Shown here piece by piece: positions 7,488 to 12,966 of a stretch of DNA of 12,966 nucleotides. The notes beneath the pieces were generated by a model that was given only the letters and a program-made list of their open reading frames with translations, was not told the DNA's origin and did not search any database. Source of the stretch: Arenicellales bacterium (GTDB lineage Bacteria; Pseudomonadota; Gammaproteobacteria; Arenicellales; UBA868); contig JAPKAJ010000044.1 in the NCBI GenBank assembly GCA_028825345.1, positions 1 through 12,966 on the forward strand, given 5' to 3'. The position numbers and the translations under genes are program-made. Numbering within the stretch: the stretch's first letter is position 1; every line of letters starts with the position of its first letter.

Positions 7488-8471
7488 GTTGCCCGCAGCG
7501 ACGGTTTTATCGACGCGCAATCTAGGGTCGACGACAAAGTACAGGATGTCAACAAACAGGTTGATGGAGACAAAGATGACGGCGACCAGGACCAGATAGG
7601 CGGCCATCACCGGGATGTCGGCAAATCCGACCGCCTGGATAAATAGGAAGCCCATACCTGGCCATTGAAACACTGTTTCGGTGATGATCGAGAAGGCGAT
7701 CAGCGAGCCCAGGTTTAGCCCGACAATGGTGATCACTGGCACCAGGGTGTTTTTGAAGGCATGGCCGAAATCGATGACTTTGTTGGGCAGGCCACGTGCG
7801 CGGGCGAATTTGATGTAATCTGTGCGCATCACTTCCAGCATTTCGGAGCGCACCAGCCGCATGATTATTGTCATCTGGAAGAGGGCCAGTGTAACGGATG
7901 GCATGATGATCGCCTTCCATCCCGCCACCGACAGCAAGCCGGTCGACCACCCGCCAACCATTACGGCGTCGCCCCTGCCAAATGACGGCAGGACGCCCAG
8001 GCCGACGGCAAAAATATAAATTAACAAAATACCAATAACGAAGGTCGGCAACGTAACTCCGACCAGGGAACCGACCAGAAAAGATCGGCTTAGCCATGAT
8101 TCGGGATGAATTCCCGAATACACGCCCATGGGAATTCCCAGAAAAACCGATAAAATCGCTGAAATTATGACCAGTTCAAGCGTCGCCGGCATGCGTTCGG
8201 CAATCAGGTCGGCAACGGGGCGCTGAATCCGGTAGGAAACCCCGAACTCTCCCTGTACGGCGTTACCCATAAAGCGCGCAAACTGGATGATAAACGGGTC
8301 GTTGAGGCCGAGACTGTCACGCATGGCGACGCGTTCTTCGCGTGAAGCTTCCTGGCCGACCATGTTATCAACAGGGTCGCCAACGAAGTTGAACAGCATG
8401 AAAGACACCAGCGAGACGACAACCATCACGGCGATCGCCTGTATCACCCTCTGGAGTACATAAGCAATCAT
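7485..8471 (-). CDS. dppB: Peptide ABC transporter permease (DppB/OppB-like)
   Basis: A 328-residue inner-membrane permease that forms the translocation path with the DppC-like protein. A membrane helix runs from residue 9 to about 30, followed by the periplasmic segment with LNDPF (56-60) and GEFGVSY (74-80) typical of DppB/OppB. Further hydrophobic segments lie near 98-118, 130-158, 186-205, 245-265 and 288-314. The EAA coupling loop is at 218-244 (DYIKFARARGL...FKNTLVP), ETVFQWPGMG at 265-274, and the closing YFVVDPRLR at 311-319. It begins at the ATG at 8471 with the family's usual MIAYVLQR. No Shine-Dalgarno sequence is visible just upstream. It lies 78 nt downstream of the binding-protein gene, with a stable hairpin in the gap, which would favour less permease than binding protein. 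Confidence 0.94.
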   Translation of the reverse strand: MIAYVLQRVIQAIAVMVVVSLVSFMLFNFVGDPVDNMVGQEASREERVAMRDSLGLNDPFIIQFARFMGNAVQGEFGVSYRIQRPVADLIAERMPATLELVIISAILSVFLGIPMGVYSGIHPESWLSRSFLVGSLVGVTLPTFVIGILLIYIFAVGLGVLPSFGRGDAVMVGGWSTGLLSVAGWKAIIMPSVTLALFQMTIIMRLVRSEMLEVMRTDYIKFARARGLPNKVIDFGHAFKNTLVPVITIVGLNLGSLIAFSIITETVFQWPGMGFLFIQAVGFADIPVMAAYLVLVAVIFVSINLFVDILYFVVDPRLRVDKTVAAGN

Positions 8472-8484
8472 GATAAATTTTGCA

Positions 8485-8524
8485 GAAAAAGAGACACCCC
8501 GGATGCGTTTGTGCGCATCCGGGG
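8485..8524 (-). terminator. Attenuator or partial terminator between SBP and permease genes
   Basis: CCCCGGATGCG (8497-8507) pairs perfectly with CGCATCCGGGG (8514-8524): an 11-bp, GC-rich stem with a 6-nt loop. Read on the minus strand it lies just after the binding-protein stop and is followed, after six bases, by TTTTT (8490-8486). The displaced T-tract suggests partial termination or 3'-end protection of the binding-protein message rather than a full stop, a common arrangement in ABC-importer operons where the binding protein is made in excess. Confidence 0.65.
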
Positions 8525-8549
8525 GCTACTTATAAGGGTTAGATTATTA

Positions 8550-10127
8550 TTATTGGAACTTGGTGTAGATGAAGCGAACGCCATCATCAGCAACGATCGG
8601 GATGTCGAGCTTGTCGCTCATGGCCCAGACGATAACCTGATGGTGGAGCGGCAGATAGTTGACGTTGTCGCGCATCTTTTTCCAGATTTTGGCGATCATC
8701 GCATCCCGTTTTGGGAAATCGACTTCTTTTTCGATCATCAGAATCGTGTTGTTGATGTCTTCATCGTCAAAGCCGGTTCCGTTCCAGGTCTTGTCGCCAC
8801 CTTTAACCAGGTAGTTGAAGACATAGTGGGAATCGAGGGTCGAAACGCCCCAACCCAGCATGTAGAAATCCGTTTCCCGGTTTTTGATTTTCGGGAAATG
8901 GATGGTTTTCGGAATGGCTGACAAGGTCACCTCGATGCCGATTTTACCGAGCATTCCGACGACAGCCGTACAAATTCCTTCGTCATTGATGTAGCGGTTG
9001 TTCGGGCAATCGAGTTGGATCGTGAAACCATCCGCATATCCTGCTTCTGCCATCAGTTTCTTGGCGGCGGCAACGTCATAGGGGCGGCGTGCGTTTAACT
9101 CCTCGGTGTAGCCGTGAACGGCCGGCGGGGTGATCAAGCCGGCAGGAACGGAGTAACCACGCATGACTTTCTTCTTAATGGCTTCAATATTGATCGCCTG
9201 ATACATGGCTGTTCGCACACGTACATCAGCCAGCGGATTTTTCCCCTTGATGTTCGAAGACAGCAGCTGTTTGACGCCCTGGTTCATGCCGAGGAAGATG
9301 GTCCGAACCTGAGCAGTCTTCACAAGATGCAAACCTGAGGTGCTCTTGATGCGATCCAGGTCCTGCAGCGGCGGGTCAAGAATAAAGTCAAGCTCACCCG
9401 ACAGCAAAGCCGCCACACGGGTCGCCTGGTTGGCGATCGGCGTGTAGATGATTTTGTCGACCTGATGTGGGTATTCTTTCAGACCCCACCAGTCATTGTT
9501 CTTGACCAGGATAGTTTTAACATCGGGCTCGCGCAGTTCCAACTTGAACGGGCCGGTTCCCATGGCATGACGCACAGCATAGGTTTCTTCCTTGGCGGAA
9601 CGGTCTTGCGGTTTGGTAACATTGTTTTTTTCAGCCCACGCCCTGGACATCATGAAGACGTTAGTCAACTGGTTGCGCAGGATAGGGTTCGGTTCTTTGG
9701 TGAGGATCTGGACCGTATGCGAATCAATAACCTTCACTTCCTTGATCGAGCTGATATCGCCCTTGATATCAGAAGTCGGTGAAAGGGCGCGTTCGATGGT
9801 AAATTTCACATCATCTGCGGTGAAGTCTGAACCATCGTGGAAGCGCACGCCTTTACGCAGGGAAAATTCCCAGGTTGTCGCATCGATCAGTTTATGACCC
9901 GTAGCAAGCCAGGGCGTGTTCTTCATGTCTTTGTCGTTGTAGTAAAGAACGTCATAAATTTTGCGCGATGCTGAATGGGTCGGTGACTCATTGGCGGCAT
10001 GCGGATCGGACGTCAGTGCATCACCCTGACTGGCCCAGCGAATAACATTTTCCGCTGCGGCAGGCGCCGCCGTTAGAGCTATAGCCGTTGTGGCTATGGC
10101 AAATGCGGATAGAAACTTGGTTTTCAT
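8550..10127 (-). CDS. Peptide-type ABC transporter substrate-binding protein (DppA/OppA-like)
   Basis: A 525-residue extracytoplasmic solute-binding protein of the SBP_bac_5 family, which captures the solute in the periplasm and delivers it to the B/C permeases. A signal peptide covers residues 1-25: basic MKTK, a hydrophobic Ala/Ile-rich core, then PAAA|E. No lipobox cysteine is present, so it should be free in the periplasm. The family hallmark WEFSLRKGVRFHDGSDFTAD follows at about residue 90, and the length is normal. The ATG at 10127 is chosen because GGGAGGA lies 9 nt upstream and the signal peptide then starts at once; an in-frame start 17 codons earlier would put a charged stretch before it. 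First gene of the importer operon, with its own promoter at 10194-10222. Family members bind peptides, but also nickel, sugars, heme or opines, so the substrate is open; hydrolase neighbours favour a peptide or amide. Confidence 0.93.
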   Translation of the reverse strand: MKTKFLSAFAIATTAIALTAAPAAAENVIRWASQGDALTSDPHAANESPTHSASRKIYDVLYYNDKDMKNTPWLATGHKLIDATTWEFSLRKGVRFHDGSDFTADDVKFTIERALSPTSDIKGDISSIKEVKVIDSHTVQILTKEPNPILRNQLTNVFMMSRAWAEKNNVTKPQDRSAKEETYAVRHAMGTGPFKLELREPDVKTILVKNNDWWGLKEYPHQVDKIIYTPIANQATRVAALLSGELDFILDPPLQDLDRIKSTSGLHLVKTAQVRTIFLGMNQGVKQLLSSNIKGKNPLADVRVRTAMYQAINIEAIKKKVMRGYSVPAGLITPPAVHGYTEELNARRPYDVAAAKKLMAEAGYADGFTIQLDCPNNRYINDEGICTAVVGMLGKIGIEVTLSAIPKTIHFPKIKNRETDFYMLGWGVSTLDSHYVFNYLVKGGDKTWNGTGFDDEDINNTILMIEKEVDFPKRDAMIAKIWKKMRDNVNYLPLHHQVIVWAMSDKLDIPIVADDGVRFIYTKFQ

Positions 10128-10136
10128 GATTTTGTA

Positions 10137-10143
10137 TCCTCCC
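10137..10143 (-). promoter_or_regulatory. Strong ribosome binding site of the SBP gene
   Basis: GGGAGGA on the minus strand lies 9 nt before the ATG at 10127. It is among the best Shine-Dalgarno matches in the window and fixes the start of the binding-protein gene, in line with high expression of that subunit. Confidence 0.75.
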
Positions 10144-10193
10144 ATGGGACGAGTGAACCTTTGATTCAATTTTATCAAGTTGGACGAAACTAT

Positions 10194-10222
10194 ATTAGAT
10201 CGAATAGAGTCGTGAATGTCAA
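10194..10222 (-). promoter_or_regulatory. Sigma70-type promoter of the ABC importer operon
   Basis: On the minus strand a perfect TTGACA (-35, 10217-10222) and TCTAAT (-10, 10194-10199, five of six matches) are 17 nt apart. Transcription would start near 10187, leaving a leader of about 60 nt before the binding-protein ATG. A short inverted repeat, TCAAA (10219-10223) and TTTGA (10226-10230), touches the -35 box and could be an operator half-site pair, but this is speculative. No comparably good promoter was found for the divergent gene at 10278 in this 150-nt gap. Confidence 0.65.
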
Positions 10223-10277
10223 ATTTTTGATGTGCAAATCTTCAGGATAGCATACCAAAAAGAGGAGTTGAGCTTTC

Positions 10278-10847
10278 ATGGCCAGGGTCCCCAATCTGAA
10301 CGTCAACGACCTGCCCGAGCACTATCAGGGCGATTTTAACCGGCTCAGCGCTATTTTCTCTGGCTTCACCAATCAGGTGCCGGTCTATGCCCATTGCCCG
10401 ACCGGCATGAAGCAGATATTCGAAACCACTCTGGCGCTGCGGGAAACCGGCAATTTCCCCAAACGATTGATGGAAATAGCCGTTATTGCGGCAAGTCACG
10501 CCAACCGCTGCGAATATTGCGTCACCCATCATTCCGCTATCCTGACCGGGTTGGGATTGGATGCAGCTACGGTGTCCGATATTACCCGTGCTGAGCCGGT
10601 GAAATTGAGTGAGCTTGAGCTTCTTGTTCGCGATTACGCGATTGCCGTATCCGAGCGCGCCTGGGGGCTTCGCGATGACATGTTTGAGCGCTTGCGGGAG
10701 CATTTTTCCAACGAGCAGATCGTCGAGTTGACCATGCGGATCGCGCTGACAGGCATGTTCAACACCATCAATCAGGCCCTTGATATTGAGCTGGAAGAGG
10801 GGATGATAACGATGCCGCTCGCTGAAGGACTTGAAGAAACTGGATAA
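10278..10847 (+). CDS. AhpD-like / carboxymuconolactone decarboxylase family protein
   Basis: A 189-residue all-helical protein of the AhpD/CMD superfamily. The core motif is E66 followed by C78-E-Y-C81-x3-H85, matching in spacing the Glu, Cys-x2-Cys and His of the AhpD peroxidase site. This favours a thiol redox or peroxidase role over true carboxymuconolactone decarboxylation, whose enzymes lack the CxxC. No signal peptide is present. AGAGGAG (10261-10267) lies 10 nt before the ATG. The gene is transcribed away from the importer operon and is followed after 50 nt by the M20D amidohydrolase, with which it probably forms an operon. Its job among peptide hydrolases is unclear: detoxification of a reactive product, or an unrecognised ring- or thiol-chemistry step, are both possible. 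Family is firm, function is not. Confidence 0.88.
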   Translation: MARVPNLNVNDLPEHYQGDFNRLSAIFSGFTNQVPVYAHCPTGMKQIFETTLALRETGNFPKRLMEIAVIAASHANRCEYCVTHHSAILTGLGLDAATVSDITRAEPVKLSELELLVRDYAIAVSERAWGLRDDMFERLREHFSNEQIVELTMRIALTGMFNTINQALDIELEEGMITMPLAEGLEETG

Positions 10848-10849
10848 TA

Positions 10850-10872
10850 CAATGCTAATGGATTATGCATTG
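10850..10872 (+). repeat. Imperfect palindrome between AhpD-like and M20D genes
   Basis: CAATGC (10850-10855) mirrors GCATTG (10867-10872), and inside it TAAT (10856-10859) mirrors ATTA (10862-10865) around GG, with one unpaired T. It fills much of the 50-nt intergenic gap. It resembles a protein-binding dyad more than an RNA terminator, since the stem is A+T-rich and no T-tract follows. Confidence 0.35.
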
Positions 10873-10897
10873 ACCAATTCAAAAGGAGAATAACATT

Positions 10898-12061
10898 ATG
10901 TCAATCATTAACCGGATTGCTGAATTCCATGAACAGATGACCGAATGGCGTCATGACATTCACGCCCACCCCGAAATTGCCTTTGAAGAGCAGCGCACGT
11001 CGGATATCGTCGCCCGTGAGCTCGGGCAATTTGGTATCGAGGTGCATCGTGGATTGGCCAAGACTGGTGTTGTCGGCGTTTTGAAAAACGGTGATGGTCC
11101 CTCCATCGGTCTACGCGCCGATATGGATGCCCTGCCCATTCACGAAGCTAACGACTTCGATCATCGCTCTAAACACGACGGAAAAATGCACGCCTGTGGA
11201 CACGACGGGCATACCTCAATGCTGCTGGGTGCGGCAAAATATCTCGCCGAAACCCGTCAGTTCAAGGGCACCATCAACTTCATTTTCCAGCCCGCCGAAG
11301 AAGGCGAAGGTGGGGCGCGGGTGATGATTGAAGAAGGCTTGTTCGATAAATTCCCGTGTCAGTCGGTCTACGGTGTACACAACATGCCGGGCAAGGATAC
11401 CGGAACCTTTCACATGCGTACGGGCGCGCTGATGGCAGCGTATGATACCTTTGAGATCACCGTCACCGGACGCGGCTCGCACGCCGCCATGCCGCATCAC
11501 AGCATCGATCCGGTGGTTGTCGCCTCGAAGATTGTCGGCGGCCTGCAAAGCATTACCAGCCGCAATCTGGATCCGCTTGAATCAGCCGTTATCAGTGTCA
11601 CGCAAATTCATGGCGGTGATACCAATAACGTGATCCCAAACAGTGTGTGGATGGAAGGCACGACACGCAGTTTCAAGCCCGAAGTCAGGGACTGGCTGGC
11701 ACCGTCCATGCAACGGGTTGTTGATGGTATCGCCCAAGCTTATGGAGCGAGCGCAGAATTTGACTATCTGCGCCGCTATCCGTCGACGATCAACCATTCG
11801 ACTGAAACCGGGATTGCCGCGAAAATCGCCGCCGAAGTTGCCGGTGAAGCCAGGGTTGATATCAATACTGCACCGGTCATGGGTGGAGAGGATTTTTCCT
11901 TCATGCTGGAAAAGGTGCCGGGGTGTTATCTGTTTATCGGCAATGGTGCCGGCGAAGGGGCGTGCATGGTTCATAACCCGAGCTACGATTTTAATGATGA
12001 AATCCTGCCCGTCGGTGCGACCTATTTCTCGCGTCTCGTGGAGACCGTTCTGGCGGCCTGA
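10898..12061 (+). CDS. M20D family amidohydrolase (HipO/AbgB-like)
   Basis: A 387-residue metal-dependent amidohydrolase of the M20D subfamily (hippurate hydrolase, N-acyl-L-amino acid or IAA-amino acid hydrolases), which removes an acyl group from an amino acid or short peptide. Metal-site residues are visible: C100 and H102 in HACGHDGH, E134-E135 in QPAEEGEGG, H161 in VYGVHNMPG, and H359 in CMVHNPSYDFND. GGEDFSFM precedes the last. The central residues, about 180-290, form the dimerisation domain. The length is normal and the C-terminus complete. AAAGGAG (10882-10888) precedes the ATG by 9 nt. It lies 50 nt after the AhpD-like gene on the same strand. It differs clearly from the M20 protein at 175, so the region has two non-redundant M20 enzymes. 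Cytoplasmic, with no signal peptide. Substrate is inferred to be an N-acylated product of the imported compound. Confidence 0.93.
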   Translation: MSIINRIAEFHEQMTEWRHDIHAHPEIAFEEQRTSDIVARELGQFGIEVHRGLAKTGVVGVLKNGDGPSIGLRADMDALPIHEANDFDHRSKHDGKMHACGHDGHTSMLLGAAKYLAETRQFKGTINFIFQPAEEGEGGARVMIEEGLFDKFPCQSVYGVHNMPGKDTGTFHMRTGALMAAYDTFEITVTGRGSHAAMPHHSIDPVVVASKIVGGLQSITSRNLDPLESAVISVTQIHGGDTNNVIPNSVWMEGTTRSFKPEVRDWLAPSMQRVVDGIAQAYGASAEFDYLRRYPSTINHSTETGIAAKIAAEVAGEARVDINTAPVMGGEDFSFMLEKVPGCYLFIGNGAGEGACMVHNPSYDFNDEILPVGATYFSRLVETVLAA

Positions 12062-12062
12062 T

Positions 12063-12251
12063 CTAAAAATCCTGATCCAGAAGAATGGCACAGATCGGGA
12101 CGATCAAATCGCCAAGATCATCAGTCAATCGTCCCAGCAGCGGTTGGTGCAGCCCAACGAGATCGGCGAGTTGGTTGCGTATCTGTGCCGGGAGGAAGCC
12201 ATCGCGATCACCATGGAAGATATTCAGGTTAATGCGGCGGCCTGGTGGTAA
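12063..12251 (+). pseudogene. 3' remnant of a short-chain dehydrogenase/reductase gene
   Basis: The frame ending in TAA at 12249 encodes about 62 residues that read as the C-terminus of a classical SDR. KNGTDRDDQIAKII corresponds to the variable helix. RLVQPNEIGELVAYLC is the well-known late 'P-E-I-a-x-l-v-x-f-L-c' segment, and AITMEDIQVNAAAWW occupies the place of the terminal 'I-T-G-x-x-i-x-V-d-G-G' strand. The Rossmann fold, the TGxxxGxG motif and the catalytic Tyr-x3-Lys are absent, and no start codon or ribosome binding site precedes it. The segment begins directly after the M20D stop codon. It is therefore a deletion remnant, probably of a 3-hydroxybutyrate-dehydrogenase- or acyl-reductase-like gene of about 250 codons. 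The subfamily is uncertain. Confidence 0.72.
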
Positions 12252-12330
12252 CAGCAATCGTTGCTCAAAATTGGATAATGACTGTCTGTTATAAAATGTT
12301 TAATTGACTTTTATTACAAGGAACGTCGCT
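12252..12330 (+). other. A+T-rich gap between two pseudogenes
   Basis: No gene or clear terminator. TTGGAT (12271-12276) and TAAAAT (12292-12297) are 15 nt apart, a poor promoter match, upstream of the malonyl-CoA decarboxylase remnant. AAGGAA (12318-12323) is the remnant's ribosome binding site. Confidence 0.4.
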
Positions 12331-12966
12331 ATGGACCTGCCTGCTCGGCTGGGACTAAAAAGATTGGCGCGATTGCGTAAAACTTGGGTTCAAGTTGAAC
12401 GCGGTGCGATCAGTCGGATCACCGGCAAAGCGCGCCCTGCGTTACCTACAGACGATCTCCATCTAATTCGTCAGCAGGTTGATGAATGTCTGTCTGAAGC
12501 GGGGGGTGCTGCCTCTGCGCGGGCCCGGACTGCGCGTTTGGGCGGGGTTTACCTGGATCTGAATTCATGAGGCCGCGAAAACTTTCTGAGGCTACTGGCA
12601 TGTGAATTTGGAGTTAATCCAGATGCATTGCGTCAATCAGCACGCCAGTGGTTGGACCTGGATACTGCGGATTCGTCAAAGAGCGCCCAAGCTCTGCTTG
12701 AGGCCCAGGCCCATTTACGCCACACGCTGCAGTCCCCGCGGATACCCCTTTTGATGCAGTTCAATGATCTACCTGAAGGAGTCAAGTTCTTGGCCAATAT
12801 GCGAGCCCAATTGGTCAAGATCAAGGGCGATGATTCAGAACTACGTGCTTTTGATCGCGAGTTTCGAGATCTACTGACATCATGGTCCGATGTGGGATTT
12901 TTGGAATTGCGCCGCATTACCTGGCACGCGAAAACGTGGCCTGGGCGCTCTTGATCAGGTCGCTAA
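12331..12966 (+). pseudogene. Malonyl-CoA decarboxylase, disrupted (N-terminal part)
   Basis: From the ATG at 12331 (AAGGAA 7 nt upstream) the frame encodes 79 residues and then meets TGA at 12568-12570. Beyond that stop the same frame continues without a shift and stays family-like: GRENFLRLLACEFGVNPDAL, then LMQFNDLPEGVKFLANMRAQ, FDREFRDLLTSW and VGFLELRRITWHA. This is the helical N-terminal domain of malonyl-CoA decarboxylase, which converts malonyl-CoA to acetyl-CoA and CO2. After A (12928-12930), where the catalytic domain normally starts, resemblance stops and the frame closes at 12952-12954, with another stop at the window end. At least one nonsense change and one further lesion are therefore present. 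The intact family is about 400-450 residues; only about 200 codons are seen. A single-base change of CGA, GGA or AGA to TGA would explain the first stop. Sequencing error is possible for one lesion but unlikely for both. Confidence 0.8.

Noticed and set aside
10128..10178. Longer start for the solute-binding protein, 17 codons upstream
   Set aside because: It would bury the signal peptide; the ATG at 10127 has a strong GGGAGGA site at correct distance.
10278..10847. True 4-carboxymuconolactone decarboxylase (pcaC)
   Set aside because: The CxxC-His AhpD-type site and the absence of other protocatechuate-pathway genes argue against it.
12271..12297. Promoter for the decarboxylase remnant
   Set aside because: TTGGAT and TAAAAT are only 15 nt apart and match poorly; not enough to call.
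12568..12570. TGA read as selenocysteine in malonyl-CoA decarboxylase
   Set aside because: The family has no selenoprotein members known to me, the site is in the helical non-catalytic domain, no clear SECIS-like hairpin follows, and a second lesion lies downstream.

Overview
The window looks like a chromosomal catabolic region of an alphaproteobacterium, probably Rhodospirillales-like. This is inferred from moderately GC-rich genes, A+T-rich gaps, Shine-Dalgarno-led and tightly overlapping genes, and the character of the malonyl-CoA decarboxylase and SDR remnants at the right end. No rRNA, tRNA, CRISPR array, insertion sequence or transcription regulator was seen.

Layout. (1) 175-4489, plus strand: three hydrolase genes joined by two 4-nt ATGA overlaps. 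They encode an M20 metallopeptidase, an amidase-signature Ser-cisSer-Lys hydrolase, and an M81 (MlrC-like) metallopeptidase. (2) 4548-10127, minus strand: a complete Dpp/Opp-type ABC importer in transcription order binding protein, permease B, permease C, ATPase D, ATPase F. A good sigma70-type promoter lies upstream (10194-10222), and a strong hairpin lies between the binding-protein and permease genes. (3) 10278-12061, plus strand, divergent from the importer: an AhpD/carboxymuconolactone-decarboxylase-like protein and a second M20 enzyme of the M20D amidohydrolase type. (4) 12062-12966: a graveyard. It holds the last ~60 codons of a short-chain dehydrogenase with no start, then the N-terminal part of a malonyl-CoA decarboxylase gene broken by an in-frame TGA and losing family resemblance again near the window edge.

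Working model (inference): the binding protein captures a peptide-like or amide-bearing compound in the periplasm, the BCDF complex imports it, and four hydrolases of three unrelated folds (two M20, one amidase, one M81) take it apart in the cytoplasm. The translational coupling of M20, amidase and M81 suggests a fixed-ratio pathway for one substrate, possibly a modified or cyclic peptide or an N-acyl amino acid amide, rather than general peptide scavenging. The substrate cannot be read from the sequence. The most interesting points are this coupled hydrolase/importer module, the AhpD-like gene in it, and the two adjacent decayed genes at its right border.
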